10,010 nt of DNA from Candidatus Fermentibacterota bacterium (lineage in GTDB: Bacteria > JAFGKV01): positions 1-10,010 of the forward strand of contig JAFGKV010000022.1 in the NCBI GenBank assembly GCA_016928395.1. The letters are read 5' to 3'. Under the pieces are notes generated by a model that saw only the letters and a program-made list of their open reading frames with translations, made no database searches and was not told the DNA's origin. Positions 1 through 5,962 of the stretch are shown here, in pieces (position 1 is the first letter of the stretch; each line of letters opens with the position of its first letter). The position numbers and the translations under genes were made by a program.

Positions 1-759
1 CTCCTGGCACCCTTGAGCGCCCCTTCCGGGCTCGATCGATTGGGCTCCCGGGTATTCCAGAGTTCTGCACCCCTCCTTCCGGAAGCCAAGGCCGTGGCCA
101 GATGGAGCCTGCTACAGGGCGGGTTCACTCGCCTCGCGGTGCTCTATCCTTCACAAACCTCCGGGCAGAGGGCCATGGAGGCATTCCGCGACCAGGTGCT
201 GGCTTTGGGCGGCGACATCGTCGCGCTGGAGCACTACGTCCAGGGCCGCGACACCGATTTCCGCAATCAGGTCGTAAACCTGAAGCGCGCGGCACCGCAG
301 GCGATCTTTGTGCCGGGCGAGTCCCGCGAATTGGTGCAAATCGCCCGACAAATCGCGTTCTATGACCTGCAGTGCACCCTTCTGGGCACCAGCGGGTGGG
401 GCCACCCCGATGTGATCGCTGACGCCGGAAGGCTCGTGGAAGGAGTCATATTCGCCGACCGTTCCGAGACCGAGAAAGATGAACGCAGGGCGCAGCTTTT
501 CTCCGCGCAGTATTATGACCGGTACGGAAGCGACCCGGATCAGTACGCGCAACTCGGATTCGATCTGGCCGCCGCGGTGTGGGATGCCGTGACCACAACT
601 GCCAACTCCCGGGAGCAGCTGTGCAGGAGCCTGGAGCGCCGTGGCACCTATCAGGGTGTTTCAGGCGTGCTCAACTGGCAGCGTGATGACACGGCTGAAG
701 GTGTGCGCCTCTACACCATACGCGACGGTCTTATCGTCCCCCTGCACCCGCGGCAATGA
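1..759 (+). CDS. ABC-type substrate-binding protein, LivJ-like (5'-truncated by window edge)
   Basis: The frame is open from base 1, so this is the C-terminal 252 residues of a longer protein. A TTG at 13 is unlikely to be the real start. The sequence reads like the Peripla_BP_6 family (branched-chain amino acid or amide binding, type I periplasmic fold). A VLYPSQTSGQ segment (about residues 47-56) resembles the inter-lobe strand of this fold. It is followed by a helix, a strand with VPGESRELVQIARQ, then LLGTSGWGHPDVI. The final helix pattern YYDRYGSDPDQYAQLGFDLAAAVWDA is typical of the second lobe. The end, with GVSGVLNWQRDDTAEG and a final strand, also matches the family. About one lobe and any signal peptide are missing. 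The family binds small solutes for ABC uptake, but some members are fused to TPRs or act as cell-wall enzyme activators (LpoA-like). Its place before lptD with no permease gene makes an envelope role as likely as transport. Substrate unknown. Confidence 0.8.
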   Translation, partial: LLAPLSAPSGLDRLGSRVFQSSAPLLPEAKAVARWSLLQGGFTRLAVLYPSQTSGQRAMEAFRDQVLALGGDIVALEHYVQGRDTDFRNQVVNLKRAAPQAIFVPGESRELVQIARQIAFYDLQCTLLGTSGWGHPDVIADAGRLVEGVIFADRSETEKDERRAQLFSAQYYDRYGSDPDQYAQLGFDLAAAVWDAVTTTANSREQLCRSLERRGTYQGVSGVLNWQRDDTAEGVRLYTIRDGLIVPLHPRQ

Positions 760-786
760 GCGCACCCAGGGAATCCAAGCCCACTC

Positions 787-3700
787 ATGCGCCAACCTCG
801 GCACGCCCAGAGGAATAGGCAGCCAGCGCCAGTTCCACCGCGCGCAGTGGATCGCGAGCCGTCGACGGGAAGCCTATCAACCAGGGCACACACTTCCGCT
901 GATTCCGCAGCCGGACCCCGCACGGTTCCCTTCCTCATTCGGGGGTGGCTCAGGCGGCCGCAATCCGGGGGCACGAAGACGACCCGCCCCGCAAGGGCAA
1001 CGCTCCCGCTGGACCGGCAGGCATGGCCACGGGGCATCCCCCTTGTCGCGCTCATCTTCTCTGTGCCCGTGGCGGCAGCGACAATGCAGTACCGGGCAGA
1101 CGAATCGACCTCGAATCTTCGCACCGGCGCCATCACGCTGCGCTCCAATGTCGTCGCATGGAATGAGGAGTTTGTGCTTCATGCGGCATGGGGGACCTAC
1201 CGGCTGAACCCGGAGGAGATCCTCCTGGGAGGGGGAGTCCGCGGGACGTGGCGGGGGGACAGCGCGACCTCGGCCACCGCCCGCGTCATCGCCGCCGACT
1301 CGCTGCTCCAGCTGGACGGGGCTGTGTTCGTCAAATCCCGGGATGGATCGGAGCTCACCTGCAGTCATCTTCTCTATCGTGACTCCATCCGGATGGCCTT
1401 TCTGAGCGGCCCCGTCTCCTTGACGGATTCGACTGGCATGTATCGCGCCCGATCCGACACCGCATGGTACCGGCATGGGCTGGATGAGATGCACTTGGCC
1501 GACCGCTGCACGCTCTTCATTGAGTCCCCTCCGGCCACTCCCATCCGAGTCGCCTCCGACAGCACGGTGATGGCACGCACCGGCGGCACTGTGACGGCCA
1601 TCGGAAACGTCACACTCATGGGCGACGATCTAGAGGGATCCTGCCAGACTCTGTCCTTTCTCCGTGATGAAGACAGGGCCACGCTCGAAGGCTCGCCGGC
1701 TCTGGCGGGCTCCGGAATACGGTGTCACGCCGCCAGGATAGTAGTGCAGCGGCGGGATGGCGAGCTGCGGCAGATCGTACTGGAGGGGAACGCATGGGCT
1801 GCACAGACGGGAGGCTCTCCCGCCGATAGCTCGGCATGGAATCAGGCATGGGGAGACCGCATGGTGGTCTGGCTCGTCCATGAGCAGCCCCAGGACATGG
1901 TCGTGACCGGATCCGCTCGAGCACTGCACCGCGTACAGGACCGCGGCGGCACCGAGCTCGGCCGCAATGATGCCAAGGGCGACAGCATCCTGCTGGGGAT
2001 GGGAGAGAATGTGCTGCGACGGGTGCGTATCGCCGGCACTGCATCCGGGACATACACGCCCCTGTCACCCGGCACCGGCCTGCCTGGTGAAACGCTTGAC
2101 TATGCGGCACAAACTCTGGTCTATTCCGAGGAATCCGGCGTGTTGGTGATGGAGGGCCCCGCCGATCTCACCAGCGGCTCGGCCCGTCTGACGGCGGATG
2201 AAGTCAGGTTCTCTCCGACGGCCAGAGACATGGTGGCCCGGGGCAATGCCGTCCTTCGTGACGGGGCCCAGGACATCAAGGGCGACGTGATGACCTTCGA
2301 CGTGGATCGGCGACAAGGGGTGGTTCGCGAGGGATTCACCCAGTTTGAACAGGCGTTCTCGCTGGGCAAGCGGGTGGCGCGCATTGATAGTCGCCGCCTG
2401 AGCATCGCCCAGGGCCGATTCACCACATGCGATCTGGATCATCCCCATTTTTGCGTGACATCACCGAAGATGCGGGTCGAACTGGACAACAAGATCGTGG
2501 CGCGGTCATTGGTGCTGCACATTCATGATGTTCCGTTGTTGTACCTCCCCTACTGGATCTTCCCAATCCGCCGCGATCGCCACTCGGGGTTCCTCATGCC
2601 TTCGTTCAGCGCCCGCAATATTCTCGGGCTGGAAGGCTCGCGCGCCGGCATCACGGGTCTGGGCTACTATCTCGTACTGGGTGACTACGCAGATGCGGAG
2701 GCAACGCTGGACTGGAGGGAAGGCTTGGGGTGGACGCTCAACACCAGCCTCAACTACGCGCTGCGCTACCGCATTCCCAACGGCGCGCTGAATGCATCGT
2801 ATGCCCGGCGAGACAATACGGCCCAGTGGACCGTGCGCGAACGCCATGAGCAACTGCTGCCCCGTGGGTGGCGGCTTACTGCCAATGTCAACGCCACCAA
2901 GAGCAAGTCGTTCATCGACCAGGAAACCTGGGGTGCACAAGACCGGTTGGACTTGCAGGCGGGCCTGAACTCGGATATCACTCTGGCAAAGACGCTGACG
3001 GGCTGGGCGCTTCGCGCGACCCTCCGCCGGGATCAGAATTGGGAATCCACTGCCACGGATAGCGCGACCACGGCGACCCAGACCATCACGTCGGTGCTGC
3101 CAGAAATCAGCGTCTCCCGCCCCAGTAAACGGATCTTCCCGGTGAGCGGTACCCGTGCCCCGTGGTACAAGGAGCTCTATGCCTCGCTGAGTACGACGTT
3201 CAGTAACCGCACCGTGCACTCGGATGTCCCTGGGGCCATGGATCGCGTGGCAACCGGGACCATGCACGCCGTGCAGTTCAGTTGGCAACTCCCCAAGGTG
3301 CTCAGGCACTTCTCGGTATCGCCCAGGGCCGCCTACAATGAGAGCTGGATCCACCGGGGCAATCGATCGAACGAGGGTGAGCGAATGGTCAATGACCGCT
3401 TCGGCGTGCTCCACAGCATTGGGGTTGCAGCCTCCACCAAGCTGTACGGACTCTGGTCTCCTCCCATCGGCGGGATCGAGGCCATACGCCACGTTGTGTC
3501 GCCGCAGCTCGGTTTCGGCTATACGCCCGACTGGTTCTTCTCAGGGTGGGATTTCTCCACGGGACGCTTCAGCCACGACGATGCCCTTCCCTATACCGCC
3601 TCCGGGTTCGGCGGCTCATATGCCAAATCGCGGAGACTATCCATGAGTATGGGTAATGTGTTCCAGGTGAAGCTTTGCAAAGGCGAAAACGTCGTGCGCA

Positions 3701-4269
3701 ATGACAATCTGGCGAATCTGAACTTCAGCACAGCCTATGACTTCGAAGCTGCTGATGCGGGCGGCGACCCCTGGTCACTCCTTGCGTCCACCCTGTCACT
3801 ATCCCCGGGGGGCGGATTCTCATGGAACCTGAGCGCGACGCATGACCCCAACGAGGCGTTGGAGTTCATGTCGGCCACGTCCACCATCAGCGCCCGGGTA
3901 GCGGGGGGATGGAACAGGCCTCCTGCGGCGGGGCACGACGGCGAACAGATCGACTCATTCCGGGGCACATGGGACCTCTCCGCCACCCATTCCTTCTCCC
4001 ACCGAAGGGGCATGACGAACGAGCCGCAGACTCTTCGCGTGGCGGCAACAATCACACCGACGCGGGGATGGAATGTGCGGGCCACGGTGAACTACGACAT
4101 GCTGGATCACCGGGCCATGAACAAATCGCTCTCGCTGACCCGTGACCTCCACTGCTGGCAGGCCGACTTCTCGTGGTACCAGGCGGCCAGCCAGTGGCAC
4201 TATCTGTTCAAGATCTTCGTCAAAGCCTATCCCCAGTCGCTCTTCGTGAAGCACGAGGAGCGGGGGTAG
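787..4269 (+). CDS. lptD: LPS-assembly outer-membrane protein LptD (OstA)
   Basis: LptD is the outer-membrane beta-barrel that, with the lipoprotein LptE, inserts lipopolysaccharide into the outer leaflet. The ORF gives 1160 residues, longer than E. coli LptD (about 780). A hydrophobic signal segment lies at residues 84-95, ending in AAA (96-98). Residues about 105-540 are a large periplasmic OstA/LptA-like beta-jellyroll region with repeated patterns such as GGTVTAIGNVTLMGDDL (from 266) and SGSARLTADEVRF (from about 462). The LptD hallmark follows: a cysteine pair in TTCDLDHPHFC (C548, C556), then YLPYWIFP and SGFLMP (586-605). Residues 606-1160 are alternating aromatic/polar beta-barrel sequence with DLHCW at 1120-1124. 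C1123 may pair with a periplasmic cysteine, but the E. coli CC pair is absent. The first 78 residues are Arg/Pro-rich and not LptD-like, and no good Shine-Dalgarno precedes the ATG, so the true start may lie downstream. The gene follows the substrate-binding gene by 27 bases. Confidence 0.93.
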   Translation: MRQPRHAQRNRQPAPVPPRAVDREPSTGSLSTRAHTSADSAAGPRTVPFLIRGWLRRPQSGGTKTTRPARATLPLDRQAWPRGIPLVALIFSVPVAAATMQYRADESTSNLRTGAITLRSNVVAWNEEFVLHAAWGTYRLNPEEILLGGGVRGTWRGDSATSATARVIAADSLLQLDGAVFVKSRDGSELTCSHLLYRDSIRMAFLSGPVSLTDSTGMYRARSDTAWYRHGLDEMHLADRCTLFIESPPATPIRVASDSTVMARTGGTVTAIGNVTLMGDDLEGSCQTLSFLRDEDRATLEGSPALAGSGIRCHAARIVVQRRDGELRQIVLEGNAWAAQTGGSPADSSAWNQAWGDRMVVWLVHEQPQDMVVTGSARALHRVQDRGGTELGRNDAKGDSILLGMGENVLRRVRIAGTASGTYTPLSPGTGLPGETLDYAAQTLVYSEESGVLVMEGPADLTSGSARLTADEVRFSPTARDMVARGNAVLRDGAQDIKGDVMTFDVDRRQGVVREGFTQFEQAFSLGKRVARIDSRRLSIAQGRFTTCDLDHPHFCVTSPKMRVELDNKIVARSLVLHIHDVPLLYLPYWIFPIRRDRHSGFLMPSFSARNILGLEGSRAGITGLGYYLVLGDYADAEATLDWREGLGWTLNTSLNYALRYRIPNGALNASYARRDNTAQWTVRERHEQLLPRGWRLTANVNATKSKSFIDQETWGAQDRLDLQAGLNSDITLAKTLTGWALRATLRRDQNWESTATDSATTATQTITSVLPEISVSRPSKRIFPVSGTRAPWYKELYASLSTTFSNRTVHSDVPGAMDRVATGTMHAVQFSWQLPKVLRHFSVSPRAAYNESWIHRGNRSNEGERMVNDRFGVLHSIGVAASTKLYGLWSPPIGGIEAIRHVVSPQLGFGYTPDWFFSGWDFSTGRFSHDDALPYTASGFGGSYAKSRRLSMSMGNVFQVKLCKGENVVRNDNLANLNFSTAYDFEAADAGGDPWSLLASTLSLSPGGGFSWNLSATHDPNEALEFMSATSTISARVAGGWNRPPAAGHDGEQIDSFRGTWDLSATHSFSHRRGMTNEPQTLRVAATITPTRGWNVRATVNYDMLDHRAMNKSLSLTRDLHCWQADFSWYQAASQWHYLFKIFVKAYPQSLFVKHEERG

Positions 4270-4277
4270 CCGTGGGA

Positions 4278-4544
4278 CTATCGATTATGCTTCACGCAGT
4301 TTGCCCTGGTGACGTATCGCGCCCAGAGTTCAGGATGCCGTTCCCAGCAGTCGCGGCATTCCTGAATGCCGGCCGACGGTGCGAGGCAGTAGGTGTGAGG
4401 TATATCTTCATCCCGTCCGGTCTCCGGCGGGTCCAGAATCTCGACGGCGGCGGATTGTGGCGCACCCGGGGAGTCGGTCGGGGTCGAGGTATCGATCTGG
4501 GTCGGAGTATCAAAAATATCGAGTTGAGCGGTGATCTTCTGCAT
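4278..4544 (-). CDS. Small hypothetical protein with Cys4 motif
   Basis: I do not recognise this 88-residue protein. The ATG at 4544-4542 is chosen because AAGGAG stands five bases upstream (4555-4550) and a good promoter lies just beyond; the longer frame to 4676 would run back through that promoter. The N-terminus is MQKITAQLDIF. Residues 13-45 are rich in Thr, Pro, Asp and Ser and are probably disordered. The C-terminal half carries C53-x9-C63-x2-C66-x16-C83-x2-H86, with an ECRDCWERHPELW core, a spacing that could bind zinc or an iron-sulfur cluster. There is no signal peptide or membrane segment, so it is probably cytoplasmic. The gene is convergent with lptD, with 8 bases between the stop codons and no obvious terminator. 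It could be a small zinc-ribbon regulator, but nothing beyond the cysteine pattern supports a function. Confidence 0.68.
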   Translation of the reverse strand: MQKITAQLDIFDTPTQIDTSTPTDSPGAPQSAAVEILDPPETGRDEDIPHTYCLAPSAGIQECRDCWERHPELWARYVTRANCVKHNR

Positions 4545-4574
4545 GAATGCTCCTTGTGTGCGGTACCCAGCGAC

Positions 4575-4603
4575 AATATACGCGCTGCATTGACGCGCGT
4601 CAA
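4575..4603 (-). promoter_or_regulatory. Sigma70-type promoter of the small Cys-motif gene
   Basis: Read on the minus strand: a -35 box TTGACG (4603-4598), a 17-base spacer, and a -10 box TATATT (4580-4575). Each box differs from consensus by one base and the spacing is optimal. Transcription would begin near 4568 and give a leader of about 25 bases carrying the AAGGAG Shine-Dalgarno. Sigma-factor preferences in this lineage are unknown, so the assignment rests on resemblance to the general bacterial consensus. Confidence 0.68.
4590..4603. promoter_or_regulatory. Perfect 14-bp palindrome over the -35 box (candidate operator)
   Basis: TTGACGCGCGTCAA is its own reverse complement and completely covers the -35 box of the minus-strand promoter. 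A dyad placed there is a classical repressor-site geometry. The binder is unknown. The small Cys-motif protein itself (autoregulation) is one possibility, but that is inference. Part of the symmetry could be chance in GC-rich DNA. Confidence 0.4.
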
Positions 4604-4827
4604 GCGTGTCATCCTGACAAGAACACCTCAGCAGATAGATAGGAGCGGTGTTCCCAAAGGAGGCATTCGACAACACCTATTTCCCCCTGAATCGTGCCTA
4701 CACCCGATGGCAGTGTCGACTGACGTGCCTCAAGAAACGAAAAGCGTCGAGTCGCGGTCCTGCCTTCAGGGTGCACGACCCAGCCGGGTCACCGCTTCTC
4801 CCTACGCAAGAGGGAACGAGGAGAGTC

Positions 4828-4851
4828 ATGAGGCGGGTCAAACACCAATGA
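4828..4851 (+). CDS. Possible 7-codon leader peptide
   Basis: The ATG at 4828 is preceded by GAGGAG (4818-4823), the clearest plus-strand ribosome-binding site in this intergenic region. It encodes only MRRVKHQ before TGA at 4849-4851. That stop overlaps the ATG of the next mini-ORF (ATGA at 4848-4851). The basic heptapeptide has no known counterpart. It may be a regulatory leader, or a chance ATG after a purine-rich stretch. Confidence 0.25.
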   Translation: MRRVKHQ

Positions 4852-4946
4852 CCAGTACGATCCTTGCAGATGTGGCCGGTACACGCCCCGCGTCCAACGA
4901 TGGTCACTCACTTCTGAGGCACGGCATATGGGTGAGAGGACGATAA
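4848..4946 (+). CDS. Possible 32-residue upstream ORF coupled to the PP-loop gene
   Basis: It starts in an ATGA overlap with the heptapeptide ORF and ends in TAA at 4944-4946, which overlaps the likely ATG of the PP-loop gene (TAATG). The product begins MTSTILADVAG and ends IWVRGR, with no recognised motif. The double overlap would permit termination-reinitiation coupling through to the downstream gene. The frame is short enough to arise by chance. Confidence 0.22.
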   Translation: MTSTILADVAGTRPASNDGHSLLRHGIWVRGR

Positions 4947-5962
4947 TGAGAGCACTGGCATTACTCTCTGGAGGGCTTGACAGTCAGCTTGCTGTTCGTG
5001 TCATGCAACGTCAAGGCATCGACGTCGTCGGCGTTCACTTCTTTCATCGGTTCAACAGACCGGGTGACCCCGGGTCCTGGCCCGACACGGGCACCACTCC
5101 TCGGGGTGCCGGGGAAGTCGAGCAGGTGGCTGCATGCCTGGGCATCGAGGTCGTGCTCCGGGATTTCTCAACCGAGTTCCTTGCCTTCGTCAACAAGCCC
5201 CGACATGGAAGGGGCAAGGGCTTTAACCCCTGCGTTGACTGCAAGATAACCATGCTGACCCTGGCGAAGGAGATGATGGATGAGCATGAGACGATGTTCG
5301 TGTGTACCGGTGAGGTGCTCGGCCAGCGACCGATGACTCAGGTGAGGCATCGGATGAACTTCATCGCCAAACAGAGCGGACTGGGGCGTCTGCTCCTCAG
5401 GCCTCTCTCGGCTCAGAGGATGACACCAACGGTGGCGGAGGAGCGTGGGTGGGTTGACCGCGAACGCCTCCTGGCCCTCCATGGCAGAGGCCGCAAAGCC
5501 CAGATGGCTTTGGCCGCTGAGTTGGGCATCGCCGACTATCCGCAGCCAGCCGGGGGGTGCTTCCTTACCGATGGCAGTGTCGCCACGCGGTTCTTCTCAT
5601 GGGTGGATCGCTTGGGCAGCGTTGGACCCAGGGAACTCATGGTGTTCAGAATGGGTCGCCACTTCACCTTGCCGGGGGGCAGCTATGTGGTAGCAGGCAG
5701 GGATGAGCGGGAGAACGGCATCTTGCGAGCGCTGTTGCCGTATGCGACACGCGTGGAAACCCGCGATCACCCTGGCGCGTCCGTTTTCGTGCTCCATCAG
5801 CCCGGTGAGGACGAGTTGAAGATCGCGGGGGCCATGGCCGCACGCTACAGCAAACTGCGCGACAACGAAACAGTAGTCGTGACGGCAACCAGGGGAGGCT
5901 CGACCAAAGAGCTAGTGGTCCACCCCCTGGACCCGCAGTCCATCGAGGCGCTTCGCGTCTAA
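4946..5962 (+). CDS. PP-loop ATPase (MnmA/ThiI-like) fused to an NFACT-R-like RNA-binding domain
   Basis: A 338-residue protein. The ATG at 4946 is preferred over 4928 because AGAGGA (4935-4940) precedes it at good spacing and the PP-loop then starts near residue 1. SGGLDS (8-13) is the ATP-pyrophosphatase P-loop of enzymes that adenylate tRNA bases or carbonyls. NPCVDC (C96, C99) and AGGC (C205) resemble in layout the two catalytic cysteines of the 2-thiouridylase MnmA; GEVLGQRP (122-129) is another conserved-looking block. Residues about 225-325 match the NFACT-R (DUF814) pattern: GRHFTLPGG, VAGRDERENGIL, RDHPGASVFVL, then AARYSKLR. NFACT-R is the RNA-binding part of fibronectin-binding/RqcH-type proteins and is known fused to PP-loop enzymes. 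A cytoplasmic tRNA or other RNA thiolation role is therefore likely, but the substrate is unknown and database names of the '2-thiouridylate methyltransferase' kind would be misleading. The last 51 bases overlap the capA-like gene tail to tail. Confidence 0.82.
   Translation: MRALALLSGGLDSQLAVRVMQRQGIDVVGVHFFHRFNRPGDPGSWPDTGTTPRGAGEVEQVAACLGIEVVLRDFSTEFLAFVNKPRHGRGKGFNPCVDCKITMLTLAKEMMDEHETMFVCTGEVLGQRPMTQVRHRMNFIAKQSGLGRLLLRPLSAQRMTPTVAEERGWVDRERLLALHGRGRKAQMALAAELGIADYPQPAGGCFLTDGSVATRFFSWVDRLGSVGPRELMVFRMGRHFTLPGGSYVVAGRDERENGILRALLPYATRVETRDHPGASVFVLHQPGEDELKIAGAMAARYSKLRDNETVVVTATRGGSTKELVVHPLDPQSIEALRV

Larger units (their letters stand above)
4545..4945. other. Divergent intergenic region between the small gene and the PP-loop gene
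   Basis: About 400 bases without a recognisable conserved gene. The left part holds the minus-strand promoter, palindrome and Shine-Dalgarno of the small gene. On the plus strand I see no good -35/-10 pair for the PP-loop gene. A weak inverted repeat (TCCCT, seven-base loop, AGGGA, at 4798-4814) and two tiny ORFs lie in the last 120 bases. Other open frames here (for example 4648-4851 plus, 4698-4907 minus) have no family resemblance. Confidence 0.5.

Noticed and set aside
641-1207. 188-codon plus-strand frame spanning the gene 1 / lptD junction
   Set aside because: It overlaps two supported genes in another frame and its product has no recognisable family.
2506-3492. 328-codon minus-strand open frame opposite lptD
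   Set aside because: Antisense to the conserved LptD barrel, low-complexity Arg/Gly/Val-rich product with no motif.
4173-4847. Upstream part of a 257-codon plus-strand frame ending at 4946
   Set aside because: It overlaps the end of lptD and the whole small minus-strand gene. Only its last 33 codons were kept, as a tentative mini-ORF.
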